A stretch of DNA of 64,000 bases from Dethiosulfatarculus sandiegensis (lineage in GTDB: Bacteria > Desulfobacterota > Desulfarculia > Desulfarculales > Desulfarculaceae). Within the stretch, counting starts at the first letter, position 1. Every line of letters starts with the position of its first letter. Shown one piece after another: positions 46,612 to 54,798 of the stretch. The stretch covers positions 62,001 through 126,000 of the forward strand of contig NZ_AZAC01000034.1 in assembly GCF_000931935.2 (NCBI RefSeq). Direction: 5' to 3'. A program made the translations under genes and the position numbers. The notes under the pieces were generated by a model. It ran no database searches, had not been told where the DNA came from, and worked only from the letters and a program-made list of their open reading frames with translations.

Positions 46612-47304
46612 ATGAGCTTAGAGATGAAGCAGATCATCGAAGGGCTTTTGTTTGTGGCTGAATCGCCCATGACCATTCCCCAGTTGGCTCGGTCCCTGGG
46701 CCGGGAAGAGACCACGCCCATAAAAGAGGCGTTGGGTGAGCTGCTCCTGGAATACGAGCAAATGGACCGGGCCTTTACCTTGCTGGAGGTGGCGGGCGGC
46801 TACGCCTTTCGCACCAAGCCGGAACTGGCTTCCTGGCTGCGCAGATCCAAAAGAGCTCCGGAGGCCAGGCTTTCGCCCGCCGCCCTGGAGACCCTGGCCA
46901 TAGTGGCCTATAAACAGCCGGTTTTAAAGGCAGAGGTGGAGCGCCTGCGCGGGGTGGCTGTGGACGGTGTTCTGCGTATGCTCATGGAAAAGGATCTGGT
47001 CAAGGTGGCTGGGCGCAAGGACCTGCCCGGACGCCCCCTGATCTATGGCACCACCAAACGCTTTTTGGAGATATTCGGTCTTAAGGACTTGAAGGACTTG
47101 CCCACCTTGGAGGAAATGGAAGCCCTGATGGGCGACCTTGAGCCTGTGGTGGCCCAAAAGGCGGAAGGCGTGCTGGAACTGCCCTTGCAGGATCATGAAG
47201 AGCCGGAAGAACCGGATATGGATGACCCGGACCAGGGAGAAGAACTCCCTGAAACACAAGAAACAGATACACCCAAACCAGGGCCTTATGAGCCCCAGGT
47301 TTGA
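46612..47304 (+). CDS. scpB: Segregation and condensation protein ScpB
   Basis: 230 residues from ATG 46612 with gaggagg upstream. Two winged-helix units: IIEGLLFVAESPMTIPQLAR, then LSPAALETLAIVAYKQPVLKAEVERLRGV, ending KDLPGRPLIYGTTKRFLEIFGLKDL. The C-terminal tail is long and acidic (EEPEEPDMDDPDQGEELPE), unlike the compact E. coli-type partner proteins. Four bases separate it from scpA, and its stop overlaps a possible upstream start of rluB. Confidence 0.95.
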   Translation: MSLEMKQIIEGLLFVAESPMTIPQLARSLGREETTPIKEALGELLLEYEQMDRAFTLLEVAGGYAFRTKPELASWLRRSKRAPEARLSPAALETLAIVAYKQPVLKAEVERLRGVAVDGVLRMLMEKDLVKVAGRKDLPGRPLIYGTTKRFLEIFGLKDLKDLPTLEEMEALMGDLEPVVAQKAEGVLELPLQDHEEPEEPDMDDPDQGEELPETQETDTPKPGPYEPQV

Positions 47305-47312
47305 GGGAATGC

Positions 47313-48146
47313 ATGACAGAACAAAGACTACAGAAAATACTGGCCCAGGCCGGAGTTGCCAGCCGCAGGAGCGCCGAGGCGATCATCAAGGCGGGCAGGG
47401 TGGCTGTGGACGGCAAGACCGTAACCGAGCTGGGCTTTAAGGCCGACCCCCAAAAGCAGACCATAACTTTGGACAATAAACCCCTGCCCAAACCGGAGGC
47501 CTTTGAATACTGGCTTTTGCATAAGCCGGTGGACATTGTGACCACGGTGAAAGACACCCACGGCCGCAAGACGGTGATGGATCTTTTACCGCCCGAGGTC
47601 AAGGCCAGGGTTTATCCCGTGGGCCGCCTGGACCAGGACTCCGAGGGCCTGGTCCTGATGACCAATGACGGTGATTTGGCTTATCGTTTGACCCAGGCCA
47701 AATACAAGGTGCCCAAGCTTTATAAGGTCTGGGTGGACGGGTATGTTAACTCCCAGATGCTGAACACCCTGCGCACCGGCGTTCCCCTGGAAGAAGGCGT
47801 GACCATGCCCGCCAGGGTGCACGTTAAATCCGCCAGCTCCAAGAACAGCAAACTCAGCGTGGTCCTGCACGAAGGCCATAAACGCCAGATCAGGCGCATG
47901 TGCTCTTATGTGGGCCTTAAGGTCAAAAGACTGGTGCGTCTTTCCGTGGGCCCGGTCAAGTTGGGCGACCTGCCGCCAGGTGAAGCACGTAAACTAACCG
48001 CCCAGGAAGTCAAGCAATTAAAATTACAATCTCAGGAAATCCATGCTTGCACAAAGGTCAAACATAGTGTAAATAATTGCTCGTCACGGCGGGAGAAAAC
48101 TGAAGGCCGCAACAAAAGGCCAACCCCCCGAGGCAAGAAAAAATAG
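47313..48146 (+). CDS. rluB: 23S rRNA pseudouridine synthase RluB/RsuA family
   Basis: 277 residues. The N-terminal S4 RNA-binding domain (RLQKILAQAGVASRRSAEAII) is followed by a catalytic domain with the active-site Asp in GRLDQDSEGLVLMTNDGDLA and KLYKVWVDG, HEGHKRQIRRMC. The C-terminus is basic and low in complexity (KTEGRNKRPTPRGKKK). ATG 47313 has gaggg at 5 bases; TTG 47301 is a weaker alternative overlapping scpB. Its stop codon shares two bases with tRNA-Val. Confidence 0.93.
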   Translation: MTEQRLQKILAQAGVASRRSAEAIIKAGRVAVDGKTVTELGFKADPQKQTITLDNKPLPKPEAFEYWLLHKPVDIVTTVKDTHGRKTVMDLLPPEVKARVYPVGRLDQDSEGLVLMTNDGDLAYRLTQAKYKVPKLYKVWVDGYVNSQMLNTLRTGVPLEEGVTMPARVHVKSASSKNSKLSVVLHEGHKRQIRRMCSYVGLKVKRLVRLSVGPVKLGDLPPGEARKLTAQEVKQLKLQSQEIHACTKVKHSVNNCSSRREKTEGRNKRPTPRGKKK

Positions 48147-48219
48147 GCCGGTAACTCAGCGGGAGAGTGCCATCCTCACACGGTGGAAGTCACGGGTTCA
48201 AATCCCGTCCGGCCTACCA
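48145..48219 (+). tRNA. tRNA-Val (anticodon CAC)
   Basis: Full cloverleaf: acceptor AGGCCGG/CCGGCCT, D arm ACTC/GAGT, anticodon stem CCATC/GGTGG with loop CTCACAC, T arm ACGGG/CCCGT, CCA encoded. The first base falls inside the TAG stop of rluB, so it must be excised from the rluB transcript or have a promoter within that gene. Confidence 0.97.
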
Positions 48220-48231
48220 AATAATAAATTC

Positions 48232-48263
48232 AAGGGGTTAGCGTTGATAAACGCTAACCCCTT
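48232..48263 (+). terminator. Hairpin after tRNA-Val
   Basis: Perfect 13-bp stem AAGGGGTTAGCGT/ACGCTAACCCCTT with a 6-base loop. The T run is weak (ctttgt), but position after tRNA-Val suggests a terminator of the xerD-to-tRNA transcript. Confidence 0.75.
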
Positions 48264-48313
48264 TGTACGTTTGGGGAGGGGGAAAATCCCGACCAATGCC
48301 CGACCAACCGGTG

Positions 48314-48496
48314 TTAGTTAATTTTGAACGTCTCACACTCCCACCCGTGCGCCCTGCACCAGTCGTCGATCTCCTGGGGTGTTACCTGTGTACGCCCATC
48401 CATAAAGTTAGGGTCTATCACTTGCTCCGTGATGGCCTGCCCAACAATTTCAGCTCTCTGGCTTTCCGGGGTTAAACAAGAGATCGGATTAGTTTC
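48314..48496 (-). pseudogene. 3' fragment of an unknown gene next to tRNA-Val
   Basis: The minus strand reads LTPESQRAEIVGQAITEQV and then DPNFMDGRTQVTPQEIDDW, ending ECETFKIN before a stop at 48314. There is no proper start and its frame begins within the helicase gene's end. Composition looks like real protein. It is probably the tail of a gene cut by the event that placed the helicase here. Family not recognised. Confidence 0.45.
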
Positions 48497-51400
48497 TTGG
48501 TTTCTTGATTGCTTTAATCAGCAGTTCTACCGTTCCCTTAGGCAGCTTCGCTTCAACTACGGAACCCAGTGTAGCACCCATAAGCGCTTGTGCAATTGGA
48601 GTGTTGATATTAATGTAACCCCATTCTGGATTCGATTTTTGGTAAGTTATTAATGCCTGCTTTTCTGACTGGGGATTATTAATATCGATATAAACTACCG
48701 TATCCTCAACGTCGACTTTGATTTCAGCTTCAAACTCATTAATGGGCTTAGTAGATTCTCTTTCTTGGTATCTTTCTTCAGTCGGCTCTTCTTGCGGCTC
48801 GTGTGGGCTTGACTCTTTGAAGGTATTAGCATCTTGTGGGTAAATTCCTTTTTCATCCAACGCATCCCAAAGGCCCTTCAAGGCGTCAATTTTGTTTGAG
48901 TAAAATGATGATTCCCTGACTCTAAAAAATTCCCATCCGCAACGCTCTAATTGCCGCTGACGCTGCATATCTTCTTCGTATCGATCAGCCCCATGCCAGT
49001 TGTCACCATCACACTCAACGGCCAGTCTCGCCTGCCCGCCCTCAACCACAAGGTCGATCCGCTTCCTAGCTACATCATATTGTGACAATACAATATATTT
49101 TTTTCGGAGTATTTCTAATGCAACATCAACTTCGAACCAGCTTTCAAATGGAGGTGGGGGCTTCACAACACTCCGATTGTCTTGCGCAGCCCGGCGCTCA
49201 AGCTCATTCCTTTCAATCCCAGCTATTTGTTGAGGTGTTGTATTCTCGAAAAAAGCAAGAAGTCTTCGCCTAAGGCAAGTACTACTAAGGTCATCGCAGG
49301 TTACAGAATGGAAAAGAATCATTCTGTCGCGAGCTCGGCTGGCCGCCACGTTGAAGCGCCGTTCATCGGCTGCTTTGGTGAGAGGGCCAATCCTTTCGTT
49401 GCTGGCCGCAACGAGTGACAGCAACATGATATCCCGCTCATCGCCCTGAAAGCTGTAAGGGTTGCCGCAGACCAAGCGTCGCCGCTCCATTTCCTCAGCA
49501 CCCAATCGCTCAAGTAATTGATTCTCGATCAAAGCCGCTTGGGCTTCACCTTGAAGCACCACCACGCCCATAGTCTTGTCATTGTACCGGTTGTTGCTAC
49601 ATATTTTTTCGATCCTCTCGACGATAGCCTCAGCTTCCGGACGATTAATCGCCCGGTTGTTCGAGCCTTCACGATACCCGCCATTCACAAAAACATGTTC
49701 AAGAGGTGGCAAACGGTTGGGTCCATACTGCCTTAAGGGAATCAAAGGTGTGTCTAAGTAGCAAAGATCATTGCTGAAGCGAATGATCTCAGGCATGCAA
49801 CGGAAGTGCTCGCGCAACGTAATCCGACGGGTTCCGTAACGAAGTTTCCCGTGGTCAAACAAGCTACTCTCAATATCGAATGAGGATTTGAAGTGGAAAT
49901 CGTAAAGGAATTCTTCCATTAGGCGATGTACCGCACCACGCGGTAATCCCACGGCATCAGGGCTAATCTGTTTGTCGTCGCCAACAATCAATATCTTCTT
50001 GCTCAGGTAAAACAAAGGAAGAGCTTCAACGCCGCATTGTGAAGCCTCGTCGACAATGATTACATCAAACATGCCCGGCGTAGGATCCACCGTATCCCAA
50101 ACACGGTGTAAAGGCATTACCCAGGCTGGAACTGCTTCGCGACATTCATTCAGATGCCCTTGAGCCTCACGGCGATGGCGAGGAGCGTGCTTCCCTGTCC
50201 CCTTACCAAGCCTCCGCATGGATTGTTGCCAAGCTTCCATGTGACGGCGGTGGTCTTCTTTGAGTCGCGAGAAGCAGAACGACCATGCATGAAGCGACGC
50301 AAGTTTCGCGATAATACCGTTGATCTCATCTTCGATCTGTTTGGCGCGCTTGGCGAGCGCCGGAACATCTTCCTGGTGGATGTAATCCGCGATCCAATAT
50401 CGCGCCTGCGCCCAATGCCAAGCATCGCCAATATGCCGGATTCTTTCCTCCCAATATGGTTCATTGCAGGTATGCTCTAAGCTTTCTGCAAGGTGCGGAA
50501 ACTGGTCGTGTAGTTCCCTTAGAACTTTTTCGACTTTCCGGAGGCGCTGGCGTTCTTCCTCCAAATCCTGAATTCTGTTTGCGACTTGTGTGTATCTATC
50601 CACATTGCGGTCACGAATCGCAGATAGTAATTCTTTCGTTGCCGGGTGCGTGTCGCTCTTGGCTGCCAACGAAGAAATTGGGATTTCGATACGCTGGATG
50701 TCTTTGCCAGCAAGTTGCCTACGTATGCGAGCCGATGCAAGGCTACACGAGGAAATAAGCTGTTCAACTTGAGATGAGTCCGCCCATACAGGTTCAACCA
50801 TGCCTGAACATTGGCCTATCTCTTCTCGGCAATTGGCAATGAGTTCTTCAAGCGCTAAGGCGTTTTCAAGCGCAACGCGTAGCGATTTGAGGGCGGTTAA
50901 TTGTAGTGCATACGGCCCCTGAGTCTTGTCACTTAGCTGTGCCCAGAATCCCCATGCCTTCTCGCATTCAATACGGACATACAGTGCATCAGCAATGGTT
51001 GAGAAATGTTCGATTGTAGTGCATGGGTGTCCGTTTACTTTCACAGTTTTTAAGACATAAAGACACTTTTTCACCGGCTTGGGACGGAATACACCCCAAC
51101 CAAGCTTTCCGCCATTCTCCATGTGCTGTTTCAGTTTGTGGACGTCTTCGTGCAAGGACCTGATATCGGTGGTGTCAGAGAATTCTATTTTGGTCTCGTC
51201 AGCACCCGTAACTAGTTCTTCAATTGACGTAATTACGTATCTCGTCACACGTAGAAGTTCATGCCACAAGGACGAGTCGTCGCCCATAATATCGCGTAAG
51301 GCATCATTCATCCATGAATGTGTTGACGCCGTTAATCTTTTCCGAGCATCGGAAAAAGAGGATAGACCGTAACGGACTGCTTCAATGATTGCGGGATTGT

Positions 51401-53267
51401 TAACAACCAACAAATCAGTGATACGTTCATCGGCCTCGCTTACTGAGTTCTCCGCTTCTTTAATCGCTTGGGCCTCATGTCTTACTAAATCGGCAAAGTC
51501 TTCCGAAGAAAGCATTGCATCGGGCCACACAAGATCCAATTCTCTTCGTTTTTCCTGTGTAAAGCGGCGGACCGCCTCAAGAATGTTGTGCAAATTGTCT
51601 TCGGTTATCCGACATGGTTCCTCAAGAGGGATTTCATCCAAAAACCAATCATAGGATGCTCGGTCGCGGTTGACGGCCTCCGCTATTCTGGCCGCTGTGC
51701 CTCGATAGGCTCCTTCCGCGATAGATTGCGTATGTATTTCGGATTCTCGGATGTCGCGGAGCCGCCGGTTGACCTTGGCCTTTTCTCCCCTGAGTTTTCT
51801 CAGTCGGACTTCAAGTTCCGCACGTTGTTGCTCAGTGTGGTCTTCTCTCCACTCCTCATTCTTGCGAAGAATTCCTCCCACGCTGGATTCTAAGGAGCGC
51901 CGTTCCTCAAGTCCGCTACCAAGCAGGTTGATACAGAGAGGCCGTAACTCATCCGGAACTAGCCCTTCGAGAACCTGAAGTGCACGTGGCGTTTTCGCCG
52001 TGATCAGTGTTCGTTGGCCTGTTGCAAGCAGATGACATATCAGATTCGCAATAGTATGAGACTTTCCAGTCCCAGGTGGTCCCTGTACAAGAACGCCGTT
52101 TGCAGTGCGAATTTTATCTACGATGCGGCGTTGCTCATCGTTCGATGGTTTTGGGAAATAGACTTCCCCATCGAATGTAGCGTTGAGTTCCTGTGGCGCA
52201 TCCGCCGGTTCGCGACCGCTATTCGAGCTAACCTCGGCAAGGTCCGCGAATTCTCCGGGAATATTTTCGCCCTGTTCAATTTGCTCCCTGATTCGCTTCA
52301 ATGTCTCAGTAAGGCCTTTGGCAGAGCGCTTCCGCAGAATCAATGCGGGAGCATATTCGACAATTGGCTTTGCGGAAGCACGGACACTTTTCGTTTCAAG
52401 TGAGTCGTAATAATCGCCTTGCGAGTTGATCGAATGCACCAGGGACTGAAGCACACCTTCAATGTGTCCCTTTTGCCATGGGTCATCTTCCGCTTTGGAG
52501 AGCATATTCTTTGCAGCTTCTTCGGCTCGCGCCGGTTGATCCTCAATATTTAGCATATCGAGTTCAGGCCGCAATTTTGCGCCTTCAGTATGGGGCCGAA
52601 CTGTGAATTTGCCCAAACGAGCTTCAAATTCAAGAATGGCATCCGCCACGACCAAGTGACGCCGGACAGGCTGTTTAGTAGGCGTCTGCCAAATTAGCAG
52701 ACCTAAACCGAGCACTAATTCGTATTCTTCGCCAAGCCGAAGTTGCTCCTGATAAATAGCAAAAAGTGATGAATAAGCTTTATTGACTTTTTCCCAAACA
52801 TAATGTAATTCCGTCCAGGGTAGCCACTTTTCTTTAATATACCTGTCCCATTCACGCTGAATCGTTGGGTAATCCTCAATTCGTTCAATGTGCAGAATAA
52901 ATTCTGGTTGATCCGACCCTTCGCGCCAATCGGGATTTTGAATTTGCCGAGTAATTTCTGACAGAAGTTCGGGCAAGTCGCCCTTGTTTCGTAGCGTTTT
53001 TTGATCCACCCAGTCTTTGCATAGAGCAGGAACGGAGGGTAGTTCAGGTTCCCGCCGGTTCTGTACTTCCAGCCATTCATCCAGCTCATGTTCCTCGTCA
53101 CGCCCCCATGCCTGAGTGAAACATTCACGCTCATGTGGGAGGCTTGAAAGCCAAAAAACCTTTTCATATTCATCAATTTTACGAATCAGCTTCGATCGTA
53201 GAGTCGCCAGTCGAAGTAGATAATCGACTAAGCGAACGGTTTTGTCATCGTTTCTCTGTGTTATCAA
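48489..53267 (-). CDS. UPF1-like SF1 helicase fused to Vsr-like nuclease and GreA/B C-terminal-like domain
   Basis: 1592 residues. An N-terminal helical region (YLLRLATLRSKLIRKIDEYE) is followed by an SF1 helicase of the COG1112/UPF1 type: Walker A GPPGTGKSHT (Lys402), a long coiled insertion (about 450-1050), Walker B VIIVDEASQ (Asp1073/Glu1074), then GDDKQI, and motif-VI-like KAADERRFNVAASRARDRMI. Next is a Vsr/MTES-type nuclease: Asp1405 (RIDLVVEGG), Glu1418-Asp1420 (VECDGDNWH). The last ~80 residues (YIDINN to INTPIAQALMGATLGSVVEA) match the GreA/B C-terminal fold. The start is a TTG at 53267 without a good SD, but the N-terminus looks complete. Probable anti-phage protein acting on nucleic acid or transcription; this is inference. 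Confidence 0.85.
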   Translation of the reverse strand: MITQRNDDKTVRLVDYLLRLATLRSKLIRKIDEYEKVFWLSSLPHERECFTQAWGRDEEHELDEWLEVQNRREPELPSVPALCKDWVDQKTLRNKGDLPELLSEITRQIQNPDWREGSDQPEFILHIERIEDYPTIQREWDRYIKEKWLPWTELHYVWEKVNKAYSSLFAIYQEQLRLGEEYELVLGLGLLIWQTPTKQPVRRHLVVADAILEFEARLGKFTVRPHTEGAKLRPELDMLNIEDQPARAEEAAKNMLSKAEDDPWQKGHIEGVLQSLVHSINSQGDYYDSLETKSVRASAKPIVEYAPALILRKRSAKGLTETLKRIREQIEQGENIPGEFADLAEVSSNSGREPADAPQELNATFDGEVYFPKPSNDEQRRIVDKIRTANGVLVQGPPGTGKSHTIANLICHLLATGQRTLITAKTPRALQVLEGLVPDELRPLCINLLGSGLEERRSLESSVGGILRKNEEWREDHTEQQRAELEVRLRKLRGEKAKVNRRLRDIRESEIHTQSIAEGAYRGTAARIAEAVNRDRASYDWFLDEIPLEEPCRITEDNLHNILEAVRRFTQEKRRELDLVWPDAMLSSEDFADLVRHEAQAIKEAENSVSEADERITDLLVVNNPAIIEAVRYGLSSFSDARKRLTASTHSWMNDALRDIMGDDSSLWHELLRVTRYVITSIEELVTGADETKIEFSDTTDIRSLHEDVHKLKQHMENGGKLGWGVFRPKPVKKCLYVLKTVKVNGHPCTTIEHFSTIADALYVRIECEKAWGFWAQLSDKTQGPYALQLTALKSLRVALENALALEELIANCREEIGQCSGMVEPVWADSSQVEQLISSCSLASARIRRQLAGKDIQRIEIPISSLAAKSDTHPATKELLSAIRDRNVDRYTQVANRIQDLEEERQRLRKVEKVLRELHDQFPHLAESLEHTCNEPYWEERIRHIGDAWHWAQARYWIADYIHQEDVPALAKRAKQIEDEINGIIAKLASLHAWSFCFSRLKEDHRRHMEAWQQSMRRLGKGTGKHAPRHRREAQGHLNECREAVPAWVMPLHRVWDTVDPTPGMFDVIIVDEASQCGVEALPLFYLSKKILIVGDDKQISPDAVGLPRGAVHRLMEEFLYDFHFKSSFDIESSLFDHGKLRYGTRRITLREHFRCMPEIIRFSNDLCYLDTPLIPLRQYGPNRLPPLEHVFVNGGYREGSNNRAINRPEAEAIVERIEKICSNNRYNDKTMGVVVLQGEAQAALIENQLLERLGAEEMERRRLVCGNPYSFQGDERDIMLLSLVAASNERIGPLTKAADERRFNVAASRARDRMILFHSVTCDDLSSTCLRRRLLAFFENTTPQQIAGIERNELERRAAQDNRSVVKPPPPFESWFEVDVALEILRKKYIVLSQYDVARKRIDLVVEGGQARLAVECDGDNWHGADRYEEDMQRQRQLERCGWEFFRVRESSFYSNKIDALKGLWDALDEKGIYPQDANTFKESSPHEPQEEPTEERYQERESTKPINEFEAEIKVDVEDTVVYIDINNPQSEKQALITYQKSNPEWGYININTPIAQALMGATLGSVVEAKLPKGTVELLIKAIKKPRN

Positions 53268-53504
53268 TGTATTTGTTTCCGGTTTTTTGAATTTTTTTAT
53301 GTGTCTGTAACTTAGGTGGCGGCAAGCACAAGGCTGTCAATTCCCCTCTTGGATTTCTTCCAAGCACACTACCTCAATTAGTTGATCAACGTGCGATGTG
53401 ATAATGCCAAACCTATTTTAGAACGGAACAAAGCATCAGGCAAGAAAGACCTGTTGCAATTAGGAATTACTCAAGGCAAGTTGCATAAGCTTAATGATTG
53501 AATC

Positions 53505-53563
53505 TCACGACTTCGCTTGAAGATTATTGTTAAATAGTAATCTTCAAGAAGTGGATGTCGTGA
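53505..53563. repeat. Two-step inverted repeat
   Basis: Outer arms TCACGAC/GTCGTGA and inner arms CTTGAAGATTA/TAATCTTCAAG (11 bp, perfect) with an 11-base AT loop. It lies 31 bases before the transposase remnant and may be a relic IS end or attenuator. Confidence 0.7.
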
Positions 53564-53593
53564 AATGACATAAGCTCAAGGGATATCAATTGG

Positions 53594-53763
53594 ATGTTGA
53601 GAGTCTTGAAATATGAGGAGAAAATTGACAATATCCTTAAATTCTGTCGGTGGTTGGTGCTTCGCGGCAGTCATTCTACGCCTGGAAAAAACCTTGGCAT
53701 ACAATGGCGAGGAGGGACTGATTAACATCAAAACCCCACCTGTTAGGCCCCATCCAGATCATT
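53594..53763 (+). pseudogene. IS481/IS3-type transposase N-terminal remnant, two frameshifts
   Basis: Three pieces in different frames line up as one helix-turn-helix region: KYEEKIDNILKFCRWW, then GASRQSFYAWKK, then LAYNGEEGLINIK and RPHPDH. This is the pattern of integrase-type transposase N-termini (SRQTFYKW...EEGL). The catalytic part is missing. Confidence 0.6.
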
Positions 53764-54038
53764 AGTTGACTCTAACAAGGCTTGCGGTTTACCATGCCTT
53801 GATCTTGAGTATTTTGGCCTGCGGCCCGGTCTTGGGAAGGGGCCATGAATTCGCCCGTTATTGCATTGAAAATCGGGCTGAAGGGAAAAGCGGACGAAGT
53901 TTACGCTAAAGAGCCGATTGAAAAAATGGTCGGTTGATCGTTGCTCGCTCGGTGTTAGTGGCGTCTGTAGTATTTCTTTATTTGTCTTTTGCTTTTCAAT
54001 AAATAAAAATGAAACGTCTGTCTCGGGGGGGAAGGCTG

Positions 54039-54248
54039 ATGGATGATTATTTGTCTGTTCTGGCTGTGTTGGCAATGGCTATAGTCTTCGCGGTCGGGAT
54101 GATCAGCGCACGGATCCAAAAAAAATCACGTTCCCAAACCAATCTTGATTTTGCAAAATCCCGCCCGGAAGATCTTTCGAATAAAGAAGAAATTCAGTTA
54201 GAGATGAGTGTCGAAATATCCCTGCAAGATAAGGACAAAGGGCGATGA
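54039..54248 (+). CDS. Small single-span membrane protein (69 aa)
   Basis: ATG 54039 follows gggggaagg; an upstream ATG at 54009 has no SD. The product is MDDYLSVLAVLAMAIVFAVGM (one membrane helix) plus a polar, charged tail. Unknown function. It lies ~90 bases before the PH-domain gene on the same strand and may be co-transcribed. Confidence 0.45.
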   Translation: MDDYLSVLAVLAMAIVFAVGMISARIQKKSRSQTNLDFAKSRPEDLSNKEEIQLEMSVEISLQDKDKGR

Positions 54249-54337
54249 CCCGGCTCTTTGCCGCCTTAAGCATCGGGCTGAACGGGGGGATAACAACGCA
54301 TGTTAATTAATTTCATTTTCAGACAAAAGGGGGAATC

Positions 54338-54715
54338 ATGGGTTTGTTTTCAGGGCTTATGGGAAACGCAGGCGTAGTTGACGTAAAGGAGCTGAATGAA
54401 AAATACGGTCAGTTGATTATTGAGGGCGAGTCCATTGATGTCGGGTTCAAGGTTATCCGGGATACCTTTGTTTTTACGAATAAAAGATTGATCCTGGTCG
54501 ATATTCAGGGCATGACCGGCAAAAAGACCAGTTACCTTTCCATACCCTACTCCAAGATCACCAAGTTCAGCATAGAGACCGCAGGTCATTTTGATCTGGA
54601 TGCGGAGTTAAAGATCTGGATCGGCAGCGCGGAACAGCCCTTGGAAAAAAAGTTTAACCAAAAAGTGAACATTTATGACCTGCAAAAGGTCATGGCCACG
54701 CATCTTATGGGCTAG
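54338..54715 (+). CDS. Bacterial PH-domain protein (YvbH-like)
   Basis: 125 residues, single bacterial pleckstrin-homology domain: EGESIDVGFKVIRDTFVFTNKRLILVDIQG (about 30-59), then KTSYLSIPYSKITKFSIETAG and DLDAELKIWIGS, ending in an alpha-helix (NIYDLQKVMATHLMG). Matches the PF08000-type family of stand-alone PH proteins of unknown role. Start ATG has aaaggggg at 5 bases. Downstream is the terminator of the convergent acyltransferase gene. Confidence 0.88.
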   Translation: MGLFSGLMGNAGVVDVKELNEKYGQLIIEGESIDVGFKVIRDTFVFTNKRLILVDIQGMTGKKTSYLSIPYSKITKFSIETAGHFDLDAELKIWIGSAEQPLEKKFNQKVNIYDLQKVMATHLMG

Positions 54716-54731
54716 CAGCCAATCCACAGAC

Positions 54732-54767
54732 CAAATAAAAGCCCCGGGTCCTTTGGGGCTCCGGGGC
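54732..54767 (-). terminator. Terminator of the acyltransferase gene
   Basis: GCCCCGG/CCGGGGC stem (54741-54747 and 54761-54767); on the minus strand it runs into ttttattt. Confidence 0.75.
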
Positions 54768-54798
54768 ATCAAAACCAGCCTGTTGGGCGCAGATGGCC

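Larger units (their letters stand above)
53268..54038. other. Degenerate intergenic region with IS remnant
   Basis: Upstream of the helicase gene. Holds a large inverted repeat and an IS481/IS3-like transposase scrap (separate entries). From 53770 to 54030 nothing is recognised; a 110-codon minus frame there is not supported. Confidence 0.45.

Noticed and set aside
48145..54000. Integrative element with tRNA-Val as attachment site
   Set aside because: No direct repeat of the tRNA 3' end and no integrase gene found in the accessory stretch.
53743..54075. 110-codon minus ORF
   Set aside because: Overlaps the better-supported small plus gene and the IS remnant; Pro/Arg-rich noise.
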